64,000 bases of DNA from the NCBI RefSeq assembly GCF_016801865.2, contig NC_068938.1, positions 216,090,270 to 216,154,269 of the forward strand, given 5' to 3'. Numbering within the stretch: the first letter of the stretch is position 1; every line of letters starts with the position of its first letter. The stretch is from Culex pipiens pallens. Lineage: Eukaryota > Arthropoda > Insecta > Diptera > Culicidae. A model generated the notes under the pieces. The model saw nothing but the letters and a program-made list of their open reading frames with translations. It was not told the origin of the DNA and searched no databases. Made by a program: the position numbers and the translations under genes. Shown here piece after piece: positions 34,131-47,900 of the stretch.

Positions 34131-37100
34131 TGGTGCCTTCCTCTCATTCAAAGGGTAATGCTATCCAAAATAGACACCCTCGTGGGAAGGTCTTTAAATT
34201 ACCTTTCCAAAGATAGGTCGCATGATTTATTTGGAATCCTTCATCTAAATATCTGAGAACTAGCCTTCAAAAAGTGTATGCTTATAACTTTTAGGGTTGT
34301 CAGATCTTCAATGTTTTGGACGCGTTTTTTTTTTTTTTTTTTTTGTTTGATGCCACTATCCACTGCGACCAGGAATTAGATCTATTGCGGACTTGCAATT
34401 CTATTTATAGAATCACAAAGGCTTCTTCTGTTATTAGGCAGATGGGACACGCACACACGCTATTGTTGAGCAAGTGTGTCGAGCGATCCACTACCGTAAC
34501 TTCGCCGCCGAAGAGGTTTGAATGTTTTTTCAATCCTCTTTGGCTCTGCCTTTTCCACTCTGTACTGTCCAAATGTATCGCTAGAACCGAAGTGCACATT
34601 TTACGTTTACTTATACCCAGCTAGCCCTTAAATTCTGGTTTCTGAAAAACTCGTCCCTTCAAAGCACTTTTTGCGATCGGGCCGTGGAGCTCTGCAGGGC
34701 AATTATACAGAGAACAGTTGGTCCTTATACATGTGAAGAGTACAGGGGAAAGGATGTGCCGAGCCATGTGGGTTTGAAACCACGACCTTCCGCTCGTAAA
34801 GCGAAACCTGTAACCATTAGACCACAGGAGCTGGACGCGTTGGAAAGGTCTTTTGATTACCTGTTCAACGACGGGTTGCATGATAGATCCGGACAACGTT
34901 TTCATCGTGATATCTGAGATCCGGCTTCCAAAAAGTGCATAAATAAAACTTAATTGTTAATAACTTTTGATAGGGTTGTCAGATCTTCAATGTATTGGTC
35001 GCGTTGGAAAGATCTTTCTAAAAATGTATAACATGCTGGGGTTTCTTACAAAAACCACCCTTTTTACAATCTTCCGGACTTCAGTCAAAATCTTTTTTTT
35101 AGCATAACTTTTGAAGTACTTTACTAAACTTCATAATTTTCAATAGGGACTTATGGGACCTCAAGACGAATCGAATTAACGGTCCAAATCGGTTAAGCCA
35201 GTGCTGAGATAATCGAGTGCATATTTTTTGGTGCACAGACCCACATCCCTACACACACATACAGACATTTGCTCAGAATTCGATTCTGAGTCGATAGGTA
35301 TACATGAAGGTGGGTCTAGGAGGTCTAATTGAGAAGTTCAGTTTTCGAGTGATTTTATAGCCTTTCCTCAGTAAGGTGAGGAAGGCAAAAAGTTACCTAA
35401 AAATGGCAATAACTTGTAAACGGTGCACATTATCAAAATTTCACTTGAGTACTTTTGATTGCAAATTCAATTTTACATCGAAAAATGAAGTTGATTTTTT
35501 TTGCGACCAATATTTCGATTTTTTTAAAACATCAGTATTGATTGAAGAATTTATAACTCGGTCAAAGATTGTTTGCCCGTTCTGAAAATTTCATATCAGC
35601 AGAAAATTTAAAAAAATAGGAACGGTGTTTTTTTGCAAATCAAGTTCTAGTGACAAAAGCTGAAATTAAAAATCACCAATTGTTTTTCCGTGTATCATTT
35701 TTTCAGTGTAGAGCTGCCAAATTTGTACGAAAAATTATATGGACAAACTAGAGGGTAACGATTCTCGAGTTTTTGAATTTCCCGGGAATCGAGAGTTGAA
35801 TTTGGCCATTTCGCGGGAATTCCCAGTACCCGAGAGTTTTTTTTTACTATGATTACAGTGCCAATAATTTAAAAAGAAAAGGTATATTTTTTTATTTTCA
35901 ATTTTCGTAATCGGTAGACGCAACTGTTGATACCCAAACATGTACCCAAGTCATCGCTTAAATTTAGAATTTATCGCAGTTTAAGTAAAAAAAAAGTTGT
36001 TATTTTCTCGTTTTCGTAATTTTTCTGTTTTTGCGTGTGGCGCGTTAAAAACTTAGTTTTTATTTTCAAAAAATCATATCTCGGGAACGTACGGTTTGAC
36101 ATTTCTGAGGAATCCGATAATCATATTTTCAGACATAGGCTATTTGGTCCAGAAACGGTCAAAACGTAATTTTAAGTTTTCATACGACTTTTTGAAATGT
36201 TAAGCTAGATTTTTGAATCTTCTGACTATGTTTCCCAAAAAAACCAAACTATAATCACCTTTCTTTTGCGCTAAAAGCGGATGAAATTACGTGGAGATAT
36301 GATTTTTTGAAAAAAGTGGTTTTTGCGAAAAATGACGAAAATTGCCAATTTTCGAACCAACTTTGAACTATGGTCACCCTAACAGCAAAAAAAAAAAAAA
36401 AATACGGGTCTTATAATTTTGAGCCCGATCAGAAAACTTTTTTTCGGTTTAGGCTCTTTTCAAGTGGAATTGCTGAATAATTTCCCAGTATCGGCATTTT
36501 TGCAACAATTGGGTACTAAAGCCCTATGTCAATTTTTATGTACAACGGAAAAAAACACGATTAAAAACCATTTCTGATCACTTTTTTTCATTTTAATGCA
36601 ATTTTTTTTTTTGACAAGACAACATTTTTTCGATGGATCAACTATGGTCCCCTTGGAACGAGCTGTCAAGTAGGAGCTTTTCTGTCAAGAAGGACCGCGA
36701 GGTTAATTTTTCGAAATTGATTTAAAAATCCATTTTAAACTCTTTGTGGTCGTACAAAGGGTCATTTTACTCAGAAAAATAAGCTTTATCGCTGTAAACA
36801 ATAATATCAGCAATCTAAGCTTCATTTTAGGATCCAATTTGATTTTTTTCTTTTTTAAGGTCAACTGAAAATATTCATTGAAGAAATATTTACATTTATC
36901 AGGAAAACCCGAATGTTCACAATTAGCGGACATTAACAAAGATTAAGGCAATCTTTACAGATTGCAAAAAAAAAAATCTTCCAAAATATATCCTAATATT
37001 GAGGTTGATGTGAAACACAAAATGAGGTATTGACATCAAAAATGAAATTGCTATGCTCGAGAGAGGATATGGAAATTCAACTTTTTGAAAAGGGGTTTCT

Positions 37101-37216
37101 CTCTTAGAAACAATAAAAAAAAATTAAAAAAAAAACATTATATTTCATTTCTGGGATGTAACAGCTAAGTATGCTTTTGAAAGGAAAATTTTGTGGTCCA
37201 TATTATTTATTGAAGC
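34131..37216. repeat. Tandem duplication unit 2 (about 3.09 kb)
   Basis: Second unit, directly abutting the first with a TT overlap. Beyond 37216 the original sequence continues and completes the GAGGGTAACG element (to 37398), so this unit keeps the ancestral right flank. Confidence 0.95.
34327..34832 (-). mobile_element. 505-bp tRNA-derived SINE (unit 2)
   Basis: Same insertion as 31242-31746, carried by the tandem duplication. The poly(A) tail differs by about a base, and the flanking GGACGCG is retained. Confidence 0.8.
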
Positions 37217-37398
37217 TTCTCTCAATTATATTTATTGGAATTTTCAACAAGTTAACATCTGATGTTCTAAACCATTTCGAGTTTTTCAAATGTTTTTCTG
37301 ATTATTTTATAAAATTTTGCTTCGATAGTGTAAAATTTCCCGCGAATCGAGAGGTCCAAAAATGGTCGATTTCCCGCGAATTCCCGCTCGTTACCCTC
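35751..37398. mobile_element. TA-flanked element with GAGGGTAACG ends
   Basis: The left end is GAGGGTAACGATTCTCGAG and the right end CGCTCGTTACCCTC, with TA on both sides. It is inserted within a copy of the hairpin-arm repeat (GGACAAAC|TA...TA|...ATGATGCAAAATGG). Unit 1 of the tandem duplication has only its left part (32666-34130). Confidence 0.65.
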
Positions 37399-37475
37399 TA
37401 GCACATAATAATGATGCAAAATGGCTTCTTTGGACATGCTGAAAGCACCAAAAAAGTTTCGGCCGGATTAAAAAA

Positions 37476-37575
37476 NNNNNNNNNNNNNNNNNNNNNNNNN
37501 NNNNNNNNNNNNNNNNNNNNNNNNNNNNNNNNNNNNNNNNNNNNNNNNNNNNNNNNNNNNNNNNNNNNNNNNNNN
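37476..37575. other. Assembly gap (100 N)
   Basis: Exactly 100 N, the convention for a gap of unknown size. It interrupts a hairpin-arm repeat copy just 3' of the SLC26 gene and close to the tandem duplication, so local structure should be treated with caution. Confidence 1.
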
Positions 37576-37755
37576 AAGTCAACTTCGTTTGTTCGCATTT
37601 GAAAAACACAAACCTCAGGTTAATATCAAAAAGGTTTAAGACGCTGTATTTGAACGTTAATGTGCTGATACTCCAACATCAGGTGCGCAATGGAATGGCA
37701 TGCTGTTCCCAAAATAATTTTAAATATAGAATTTTAAGTAATGTATTTTTTCGAC

Positions 37756-37761
37756 TTTATT
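37756..37761 (-). terminator. SLC26 polyadenylation signal
   Basis: AATAAA on the minus strand about 126 nt after the stop codon. It is the first canonical signal downstream and sits 180 nt before the assembly gap. Confidence 0.7.
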
Positions 37762-37886
37762 AATTAGCTTATCACAATCCTAACTTAAGTCTTTCTTCTT
37801 ACACATTCTGGCAAAACTTCCTCTAATACTTAATCCTTAAAAAATACAACAACACTCCCCCAAACGAACAACACTAAAACTGCTGC

Positions 37887-38950
37887 TCACACAACTCCAC
37901 CCTCCAACCCCATGACACTAATCCGACCCGAGTCCTGCGCGATGCACTCCTTGCCCCAGTGCACAGCATCGTGCACCGTGGGAAACACCTTGCAGTACTC
38001 CCGCTCAACGGCCGGCCCCACCAGCTTGCATTTGAGCATCATCTCGTACACCGGACAGGGCGCCCCAGCGACGAGGATCTTGATCGACAGCTTATCGAAC
38101 TCGTTGATCAGCGACTTGAGCGAGGAAACGGCCGAGGTGTCGATGTAACTGACCGCGGTGAAATCCAGAACCAGGCAGCGCAGTAGGTTCTGCTGACGTT
38201 TGTAGTCTCCGCTGTTGAGCTGCTTGATCTCCTCGGTCAGGTTGAGGTTCAGCAGCTGGCAGAGGCTGGACTTGAAGCCGGCGCGGGTCGCAAAGTTGAG
38301 ACTTCCGCAAAAGTGGAAGATCTTGACGCCGGCGATGTCGATCGTGCCCTTGTAGCGTTTCACGTCCAGGTACAGGTCCGTGTTGGGGACGTTCTCCATG
38401 AGGCACGTGTACGGTTTCATGCCCTTGAGGAAGATGAAAATCACGCTCAGCGCGATCCCCACCAGCAGTCCGATGTCGATCGCGACCAGCACCACCGTCA
38501 GGAAGGTCACCATCCAAACGAGCGCGTCCACGCAGCTCAACCGCCAAAAGTCCACAAACTGTGTCACCTGCATCAGCAGTCCCTTCAGCGACACCACGAT
38601 GATCCCCGCTAAAACACACCTCGGCAGTGGCTCAAAAAACGGTCCAACCCACAGCAACACCACCGCCAAAATCCCGCACGAAATAACCGAAGCAATCTGC
38701 GTCTTCCCTCCAACGGTGAACTGGATCATGGAGCGGGAAAGCGACGCCGAGAAGGGCATGCACGAAAAGAACGATCCAAACACGTTGCTGGCGCCCATCG
38801 CCAGCAGTTCCTGGTTGAAGTCGATCTCGTAGTTTTGCTTCTGGGCGAAGATCAGACCCATCGAGACGGACACGGCGTACGCGACCATCGCGATCGTGAA
38901 GCAGTCCAGCAGCAGGACGCGGAACAGGGCCAGGTCCGGGAGGGAGGGCG
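37887..38950 (-). CDS. SLC26 exon 5 (residues 382-735, STAS domain, stop)
   Basis: 1064 nt after a pyrimidine-rich CCTTCCGCAG acceptor. It holds the last membrane helices (about 390-557, with SLSRS and GGKTQIASVIS) and the whole STAS domain. It ends GLEGGVV followed by TGA. The GC-rich coding sequence contrasts sharply with the AT-rich flanks. Confidence 0.95.
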
Positions 38951-41900
38951 CTGCGGAAGGGGAGAGAGAGATTGGGGAAATGTTATTTTTCATTGATTTT
39001 TCACTAAGCCTTAAAAATATGAAAATTAATAATGTATTAATCAGTTTTCAATTATTTCTTTTTTTCATCAATATTAATTGCAAAAATAAGGTGCGTTTTA
39101 TCAGAAAATCAAAATGAATAATTTAATTTCCAATTGAAATTTTGGTAGAAATGTATTTCATTGTTTACCGAAAATCATAATTTTGATTAAAAAATTACAA
39201 CTCCCGAAGCATACTTACAACATCCTTATCTCTACCAGAAAAGATATGGAATTTATTTCCGTCTTTCTTTTTATTTTTATGAAATATTTTCTAATAAGTT
39301 TACATACTCATTTTATTCCAATCAGTTTTATTTTATTTAAAGTTTTTGCTCCCCCCCACCCCCCCCCCCCCCCCCTTCAAAGTTGGCCCGAAAAATCAGG
39401 GGGCAAAAAATATTTTTTCAAAAAAACTTCAAAATTTCAATGGAAATTTAAGAACAGTCAGCTGAAATCAATTAAAAATGCATTTCCCTGCGTTTAGAAT
39501 CATTTTTAGCATGTTTGGTTTGAATTAAAAATCTCTTGATTTTTTTTTTTAAATTTGTGATGTTTAAGTTTTTTTTTTCGCAAAAATTTTTGTTTTCGTC
39601 AAATTTTTAATTTTCTTCCTGTTTGACCAAAATATTGATCCTAAAAACCGGAAATGGATTTTATTTGTATTTTTTGTTTTGGCTCAAACTTTGTGGGAAC
39701 CTTCCCTATGACCAAAGAAGCCATTTTGCATCATTAGTTTGTCCATATAAATTTCCATACCAATTTGGCAGCAGTTCATACAAAAATGGTACGTAAATAT
39801 TCGAAAATCTGTAACTTTTGAAGGAATTTTTTGATCAATTTGGTGTCTTCGGCAAAGTTGTAGGTAAAAAAATTTCCCGATTTTTTTATTAACTTTTTTT
39901 CACAAAAACTGAATTTCCCAAAATACGTATTTTTTGATTTTCGAGATTTTTTGATATGTTTTAGGGGACAAAAATCCGCAACTTTTGAGCTATAGAGAAA
40001 CATGGTCAAAAAATCTGCCGCCGAGTTATGATTTTTTGAAAAACTGGTGATTTTTGGACAAAATCGAAATTTCATACATAAAATTTTTTTGACCTCATTT
40101 TTTTATGCAAAATTGAATTTGCAATCGAAAAGTACTTTACAGATTTTTTGATTAAGGGCTCCGTTTTCAAGATATAGCCACCGAAAGTTTGATTTCAGCG
40201 AAATATTTGCAGTTTTTCGATTTTTAAAAATAGTGACCATGAGTGACCATTTCTAAAAATATTTTTTTTGAAAAGTTCAGAAATTTGCTATAAAATTGTC
40301 TAAGAGACATTGAAGATTGGACCTCTGGTTGTTGAGATACAGCGGCTTAAAGAAAAAGAAACACGAAAATTGAAGTTTTCTAATTCTCACCCAAACAACC
40401 CACCATTTTCTAATGACGATATCTCAGCAACTAATGGTCCGATTTTCAATGTTAATACATGAAACATTCGTGAAGTTTTCCGATCTTTTCGAAAAAAATA
40501 TTTTGAAAAAATTAAATCAAGACTAACATTTTAAAAGGGCCAAACATTGAATATTATGCCCATTTAAAATGCTAGTATTGATTTAAAAAATTAAAATATT
40601 TTTTTCGAAAAGATCGGAAAATTTCACGAACGTTTCATGTACTAACATTGAAAATCGGACCATTAGTTGCTGAGATATCGTCATTAGAAAATGGTGGGTT
40701 GTTTGGGTGAGAATTAGAAAACTTCAATTTTCCTGTTTCTTTTTCTTTAAGCCGCTGTATCTCAGCAACCAGATGTCCAATCTTCAATGTCTCTTAGACA
40801 ATTTTATAGCAAATTTTCTGAACTTTTCAAAAAAAATATTTTCAGAAATGATCACTCATGGTCACTATTTTTAAAAATCGCAAAACTGCAAATATTTCGC
40901 TGAAATCAATCTTTCGGTGGCTATATCTTGAAAACGGGGCCCTATATCAAAAAATCTGTAAAGTAATTTTCGATTGCAAATTCAATTTTGCATAAAAAAA
41001 ATGAGGTCAAAAAAATTTTATGAATGTTATTTCGATTTTGTCCAAAAAACACCAGTTTTTCAAAAAATCATAACTCGGCGGCAGATTTTTTGACCATGTT
41101 TCTCTATAGTTCAAAAGTTGCGGATTTTTGTCCCCTAAAACATATCAAAAAATCTCGAAAATCAAAAAATACGTATTTTGGGAATTTGAGTTTTTGTGAA
41201 AAAAATGTTAATAAAAAAATCGGGAAATTTTTTTTTCCGTGTGCCTATTTTTTTCTAGATAGTCCTTAAAAATACCTACAACTTTGCCGAAGACACCAAA
41301 TTGTTCAAAAAATTCCTTCAAAAGTTACAGATTTTCGAATATTTACGTACCATTTTTGTATGAACAGCTGCCAAATTTGTATGGAAATTTATATGGACAA
41401 ACTAATGATGCAAAATGGCTTCTTTGGTCATAGGGAAGGCCCCCACAAAGTTTGAGCCAAATCAAAAAATACAAAAAATAAGAATGGTCGAAATCGGCCG
41501 GTTTTGTAGAGAATTGCTCTTTGGTGATTTTTTTGATTTTTTTGGAAAAAATCGAATAACTCTGGAGTTTTTTTTGAAAAGGTCCTATAAACAAAATTTC
41601 AAATTTTTGCTTTTAGGGTGTTTTTAGAACCGCCTTGAGTCAGGGTTATTCGAAAACACCCAAAAAGCGAAAAATGAAAATTTTGTTTATAGGACCTTTT
41701 CAAAAAAAAACTCCAGAACTGGTCTTTTTTTAAGAAAATTATTGTAATAATGCTGTAATATGACTCTAATAGTTCGTTCTATCAATAATACACACATAAA
41801 GAACATTATAAATCAATTAAATCTTATTTAAATCAATTTTTTCAAAAGATCTTTTTGGTAAATTCGAGGAAAAAAGCATGAAAAATAAACTCAGCCCCTA

Positions 41901-44900
41901 TGATTTATATATCATTCGATTCGTTTTTGCAATTGCCACACTTTACAATAACTTTCGAAAAAACGAAACGAAACTATTGGCACTACGCCCCCCGGGGCAT
42001 GGCCTTCCTCTAACGTGGGATTTCTGCTCCAGCGCCTCTGACGAGACAGGAGAAACCGGGACCGACGTTTTACTTCACCATCCGATAGAAGCTCAGTGGA
42101 TAAGGCGGGAATCGAACCCGCGTCTCATAGCATCATCGGGATCGGCAGCCGAAGCCGCTACCCCTGCGCCACGAGACCCACACAATAACTTTCATCGATG
42201 TTAAAAAATATTTAAATGAAATAAAAATCAAAAACTGCAAAAAAAAAAGAATATTTCCAAGCACGCTGTCATTCCGAACATCGTCGCGTAATGCTTCTAC
42301 TCGCCATCAGGATGCGTGCACGTTTCTGTCGAATCACTCATCCATTCATTTTGAAACACCCATCTATTTTCTGGGCCTTAGGCTCCCCTGGAAAAAAAGG
42401 TTTTTGTTTTTATTGCCAGCTCCTGAGTTATAACACAACAAAGGTATATTTTCAGCATTTTTGTGAAAAATCATATTTGTTCTAAAACGCCCAAAATAAT
42501 GCCGAAATAAATGTCTGGATTGCAAAATTTAGAATTAAATTAAAAAAATTAAGATACATCCACCCAAAATTTGATTATGTGTATTAATTGAAAGTAGCAT
42601 TTCAGATTGAGTTGACCATTTCTGCATTTTTTGTGTTAACAAGGTGGCAACTCTAATACCATTTTTGAATTCTAAACTCTTCCATAACCTCAAATAATAG
42701 GCTTTTCTTATTCAAAGCATGACTAAAAATTAAAACCTGTTTACAAAAAAAGTCAATTTTTATTATGAAACAAAATTTCAGAATAAAAAAAATACAGTTG
42801 CCAGTACACGAAAACATTTGATTATTAAAAATTTTCACAGATTTTCGCAAGCTTTTATTCAGAAGAAAATGCATCTCAGTCAAACTTATTTATTGAGTAT
42901 TTTTGGAGTATTGAGTAAATTTGTTTTGTAAAGAATTTGACAAGAACAATTTAATTATAACCCACTTTTAACTCGGAAAACTACACAAATCCAAAGAATG
43001 GGAAATCCGAAAAAATAGCTCTTTTTTTTAAATTTTGCAACTTACCGACTTTTTCAGACTTTTCCGACTTAAGTGGCCACCCTGTTATTTTCATGAAGAA
43101 AAACCCATATTTTGGATGTTCGCAAATGCTGGATGTTTTTTTATTATATTTGTTTAAATCTTTTACCATTTTTTATCATGTGAATTTTTGACGGTCGAAT
43201 ATTTCGCGTTGTAGCTACTCCACAGGATGGCATTGAGCTATTAATTTTTTTTTCTGAATTTTTCTCATCAATATCTGCAAATTTTTCAAATACATAGAAA
43301 TAACTCATTATCATGATAACATTTTTAAATTAAATATATTTGTTTTGTTTGTCTGGGTGATTATAGAAAAAATCAAAGAACATTTTTATGGAAGACGGTG
43401 CATCGGAATTTACTAAGTAAAGATTTTTTTTAAATTCAAAATATAATATTATTATTATTTCTATTAGATCTAGGTTAAGGAGTTACATACATGTAAATCA
43501 GCAAAAAAGACAGAGGTTGGTTTGAGCACATAATTAAACTTTTTTTTAAATCTGTTTTCAGGAAATTAAAATATACATTTTCAACTATTTAGAAAATAAA
43601 TGTGAGGACATTTGGTTGTATCATTGCCGAGATACAGCTATATGAAGTTAAAATTTTCAAAAAACGGGTGCCACGATATATCAACACTGCCTTGACCAAA
43701 TCGGCTCAAAATTTTGGTGAAGACTCGCAAGACATATCCCGTGTGCATTACGAAGGCCGATTTTCAAAAAGTTAATTTTTAAAAAAGATAAAAATATTTT
43801 CATGTTTTGAATGCATAAAAAATCAAAAGTTTTTGATTTTTGTATTTTTTAAAAATGCAAAATTTTAAAATCGGGCTTCGTCATGCACACGGGATATGTC
43901 TTGCGAGTCTTCACCCAAAATTTCAGCTAATTTGGTCTATCGATCTCGAGATATCGTGGCACCCCTAAATCAACTCGGTATTCAGAGAAAATCGCTCGCA
44001 AAGTTTGGCAGGTCGCTTTGCGCATGGCAAAATTTTCAGTTTAAATCGTCTATAACTTACTTTAATCATAAAATATCTTCATGAAGCTTTCAGGAGTGCC
44101 TGAAAATCATCCTTTAAGTTGATTTAATAAATGTTCTGTAATATGAAAATTTGTGATTTTCTATATGTATGTAACCCCTTAAATCGTCCGATTCCTCCCA
44201 AATTAACCCAAAAACCCCCCAAATAAATTAGTACTAATTCAAACCGTCCACAAATTATGCAAATCGAGCCAAGTTCAACCCAAATCCAACAAACACTCAC
44301 CCGGGAAGCCGGTCGGAATGTGGCCGATCGTCTTGATGGCATACTGCTCGTTCAGGCCCAGGTACTGCGACAGCAGCGTCCCACTGATGACCGCAATCAG
44401 CTCGATCGGAATCGGAATGGCGCTCCGTTTGGCAACCTTTGGCTACGAAGAAAAGGGAAAAGTTTCCGTTAAACATTTTGGTTTGGATCAAGTAGGCTTG
44501 GATGACACGTGGAGGGAAATCGCGCGACGAAGTGAACTGATTTCTCTGACCGGCCTACTGTAAGGTAAACACGAAAAACCACACTGATAAAGTGTCTTGA
44601 GGCGTTTAATAACCTCACTTTTTAACGGCATGTAATGAGGGCCCCCGTTGAAGAACAAAACAAGTCAATTACCCTCACGCCGCTACATTTATGGTAACTG
44701 GTGCAAATCTGGGCAAAAAAAAAAGGCAAAGTTGCTTACCTTGAGGAACTCATTATTTATCACTATCAACACAATTGTAACGGTTGATATGAGGATCGCC
44801 GAGTAGTTGACGCGGGCAATATCCGAGAATATGGCGATGTACGTCTGAAAAAGACCGGGAGTTGTTGGTTGACCGAGGATTAGTGGGAAGAGTAGCTAGC

Positions 44901-47900
44901 AAACTCACGTTGACGATCTTAAAGTTGCCGGTGATGGGCGGCAGCGACAGGCCGAGCAGATCTTTTATCTGTGACGTGAGCACGTGGATGGCCGCTCCGG
45001 TGGTGAAGCCCGACACGAGCGTGTCCGAGAGCAGGAACGAGACGACGCCCAGCCGGCAGACGTACATCAGGAGCTGGGTAAGAATATTTGGTTTAATATT
45101 TGAAATTGAATGGATCACCTGATTTGATTTATTTTTTACTACAACTACAACTAACTACACCGAAGGTAGAAAAAATCCGAGTTTTGAACAATTTTCATAA
45201 TTTTTTTTTTTGCAGTTCCGAAATCAAACTTTTAATATGATTTTTCAGTGAAACAAACAAACATTCTGTTGTCGTCCATGCGTAACTTTAAATCACCAAG
45301 GTGCTTGACGATATGCTGAACATTTGAAGATTATAACTTCTTAAAACATTTATTATGGGGAATAGATAGTAGAAGTAGCCCATTTTATAGAAGTCAAAAT
45401 AGAAGTAATTTTGCATCATCAATTTTACCATAAATGATTCAAAAAATGTGTATTTTCAAAAGGGATTTTCTGATCCAAATATGCACACGGAAATCAAATT
45501 TCCTGATATTTATATTTGACTTAACCAAAACACGATTTTTTTCATCTTCAATTTTTGCACAAAAAAATGCACCTTATCGCACTTTTGAGTTTAGGATGGT
45601 GCAAAATCTGTCACCAGAGATATGATTTTTTGTTAAAAATGTTTTTGTTTGAAAAAAATATTAAAATATTGTTATTTTTAAATAGTTTTCAGATGCGAAA
45701 TCAAAATTCCAATAAAAAATGAATTTACACATTTTTTGATGAAGTGCACCACTTTCATGTTATAGGCCTTTAAAGTGAAATGATTTTTCGAATGTTCGAA
45801 TGTTCAGTTTTTTACAATTTAGAAAAACTTCATCAAGGAAAAGCAATCCTGCAAAAAAATCGAAGAGCTGCGAAATTTTTCTACAATTTTCAATTTTCAA
45901 CTTATGACTTTGTTGGTTGGACTGCCACTTGCTGATATACAAGCTTTTTAACCATTTTAGACTAAAACCATTTTTTTAGGATACTGATGATAAAATGATT
46001 TTTAAGACCATACGAAAATTATAGGCTAGCCTAAAAAATTTAGATTTATGAGTCAATATGATGTCAATAAATCATAAATTTTGTTTAAAAATGTTTTTTC
46101 TCAGAACCTTCTAATAAGCCTTCATTGTACAAATCACGATTTTTTTAAACTTAGATTTTCAATACAAAAAAACTTTAATAAATTTTTGATTTTTTCTATA
46201 AAAATAGTTACGCAATTTCCTCAACATTTGAAAAAATCCTAATATTTCGAAATTTATGAAAGACTTTTGAAATGGCTAATCACTGAGTGATTTAACTAAT
46301 TTTTTGTTACATTGAAAATCGAACCAATACTTTTCGAAATATCGCGAGTTGCAAAATTAGGGCTAATTAGCAAAACTCATTATACACAAAAAATTACTTT
46401 TAATGATTTTATCGCAAAATTTTTCGAAAAAAAAAAACTTTTAAAGTCTTAAACTTTATTACAATTTTGACGAAGTCACCAAGTCAATCTGAATTTTTTT
46501 TTCTCAAGGATACAGATTGTTGAATAAACATTTCCCCTTTTTTTATGAAAAGCCCGCAAATTGTATGTAGCAGCTAACTAAGAAAAACTTATGATGCAAA
46601 ATGGCTGCATGTGACATTAAAAATGCATGGACAAAGTTTAATCTGTCTTAAAAAAATATATTTAGAAAATCTTGAATTTAATTGCAAAAATTACCCAAAC
46701 AAATATTTTTTTTAGCTTTGAATCATTATTCTGTGTCTCTCAAAACAGCAATAGAAGAACTAAAAAACTAATATTTGAATGAGCCAAGTAAGACTGGAAC
46801 CCCCCCCTTTCCCTGCAAAGTTGGCCCGAAAAGTCAGGGGGCAAAAAAGTATTGTTTCAAAAAACTTCAAAATTTCAATGAAAATTTAAGTGCAATCAGC
46901 TAAAATTTATTTAAAATGCATTCCCCGGCTTTTAGAATCATTTTTAGCATGTTTGGGTTAATTTAAAAATCTCTTGAATGTTTGAAAATGTTCGATGTTT
47001 ATTTTCGCAAAATTTTTTTCTCGCTAAAATGTTTATTTTCGTCAAATCTAATCTAATCTAATGATTGCAAAACAACTGTACCAGTGTAATAGTAGTTTAT
47101 GCAACAAGTTGCAAAAAGAGGATTTTTTCAGCACGAGTCGTACATTTATCCAACGAGGTTCACCGAGTTGGATAAATACGAAGAGTGCTGATAAAATCAA
47201 GTTTTGCAACGAGTTCCATACAACATTTTTTGCAATTCCGAAAAACACTCATTGAGTGAAATTTTAAGAGCAAGTCCACGAACAGGGCATACCCCTTTGT
47301 ATGGGACGTCGTTTGGACCTCACCAATCTGCCTGAAATTTTCAGGGGTTGTTTGTACATATAAAACTAGCATCTGGCCAAAATACGAGCACTCTAGGTCA
47401 ACGGGAAGTGGGGCAAATCAGGACACAAAGTTTGAAGGTTCAAAAACGTAAAAAATCATAAAAAGGCTATAACTTAGGCAAAATTCAACTTATTTTCAAA
47501 ATTTAAAATGCATCTGAAAGGGCTTGAAAAATGCGACAAAATGCAGGTAGAAGCATCGCAATTGGTTAAATCTAAAGGGAGTTATTGGCATTTTAGTGAA
47601 AAAATAGCATAATTTTCAAACTCAAATAAAAAAGTGTTCCATCCAGATATCAACTCGGTTCGACCTGCAGCTTGTAGGGGACATCTGGGACTACCATCTG
47701 AGACTGAGAACGCTCTGGGTAAGGCAGTTTAACATATTAAATATACACATTTTCTTTTAGTGATTTTTTTGGTTGTAATTTTTTGCTCGGGAGACCCCTT
47801 AGATCAAATTTTCCGGTGGTAATTTCATCATATTCGTGTTTCTGAGACAATTTCACAATAGAAACATGCACAAAAATGTTTATTTTCATCCATTTTAACC

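Noticed and set aside
38092..38832. Long ORFs antisense to or out of frame with SLC26 exon 5
   Set aside because: They overlap a well-supported exon whose frame encodes the STAS domain; they are shadows of GC-rich coding sequence. The same holds for 50829-51370 over exon 1.
42105..42181. tRNA gene on the minus strand
   Set aside because: Same reasoning: it is the head of a SINE bounded by a perfect 12-bp target duplication.
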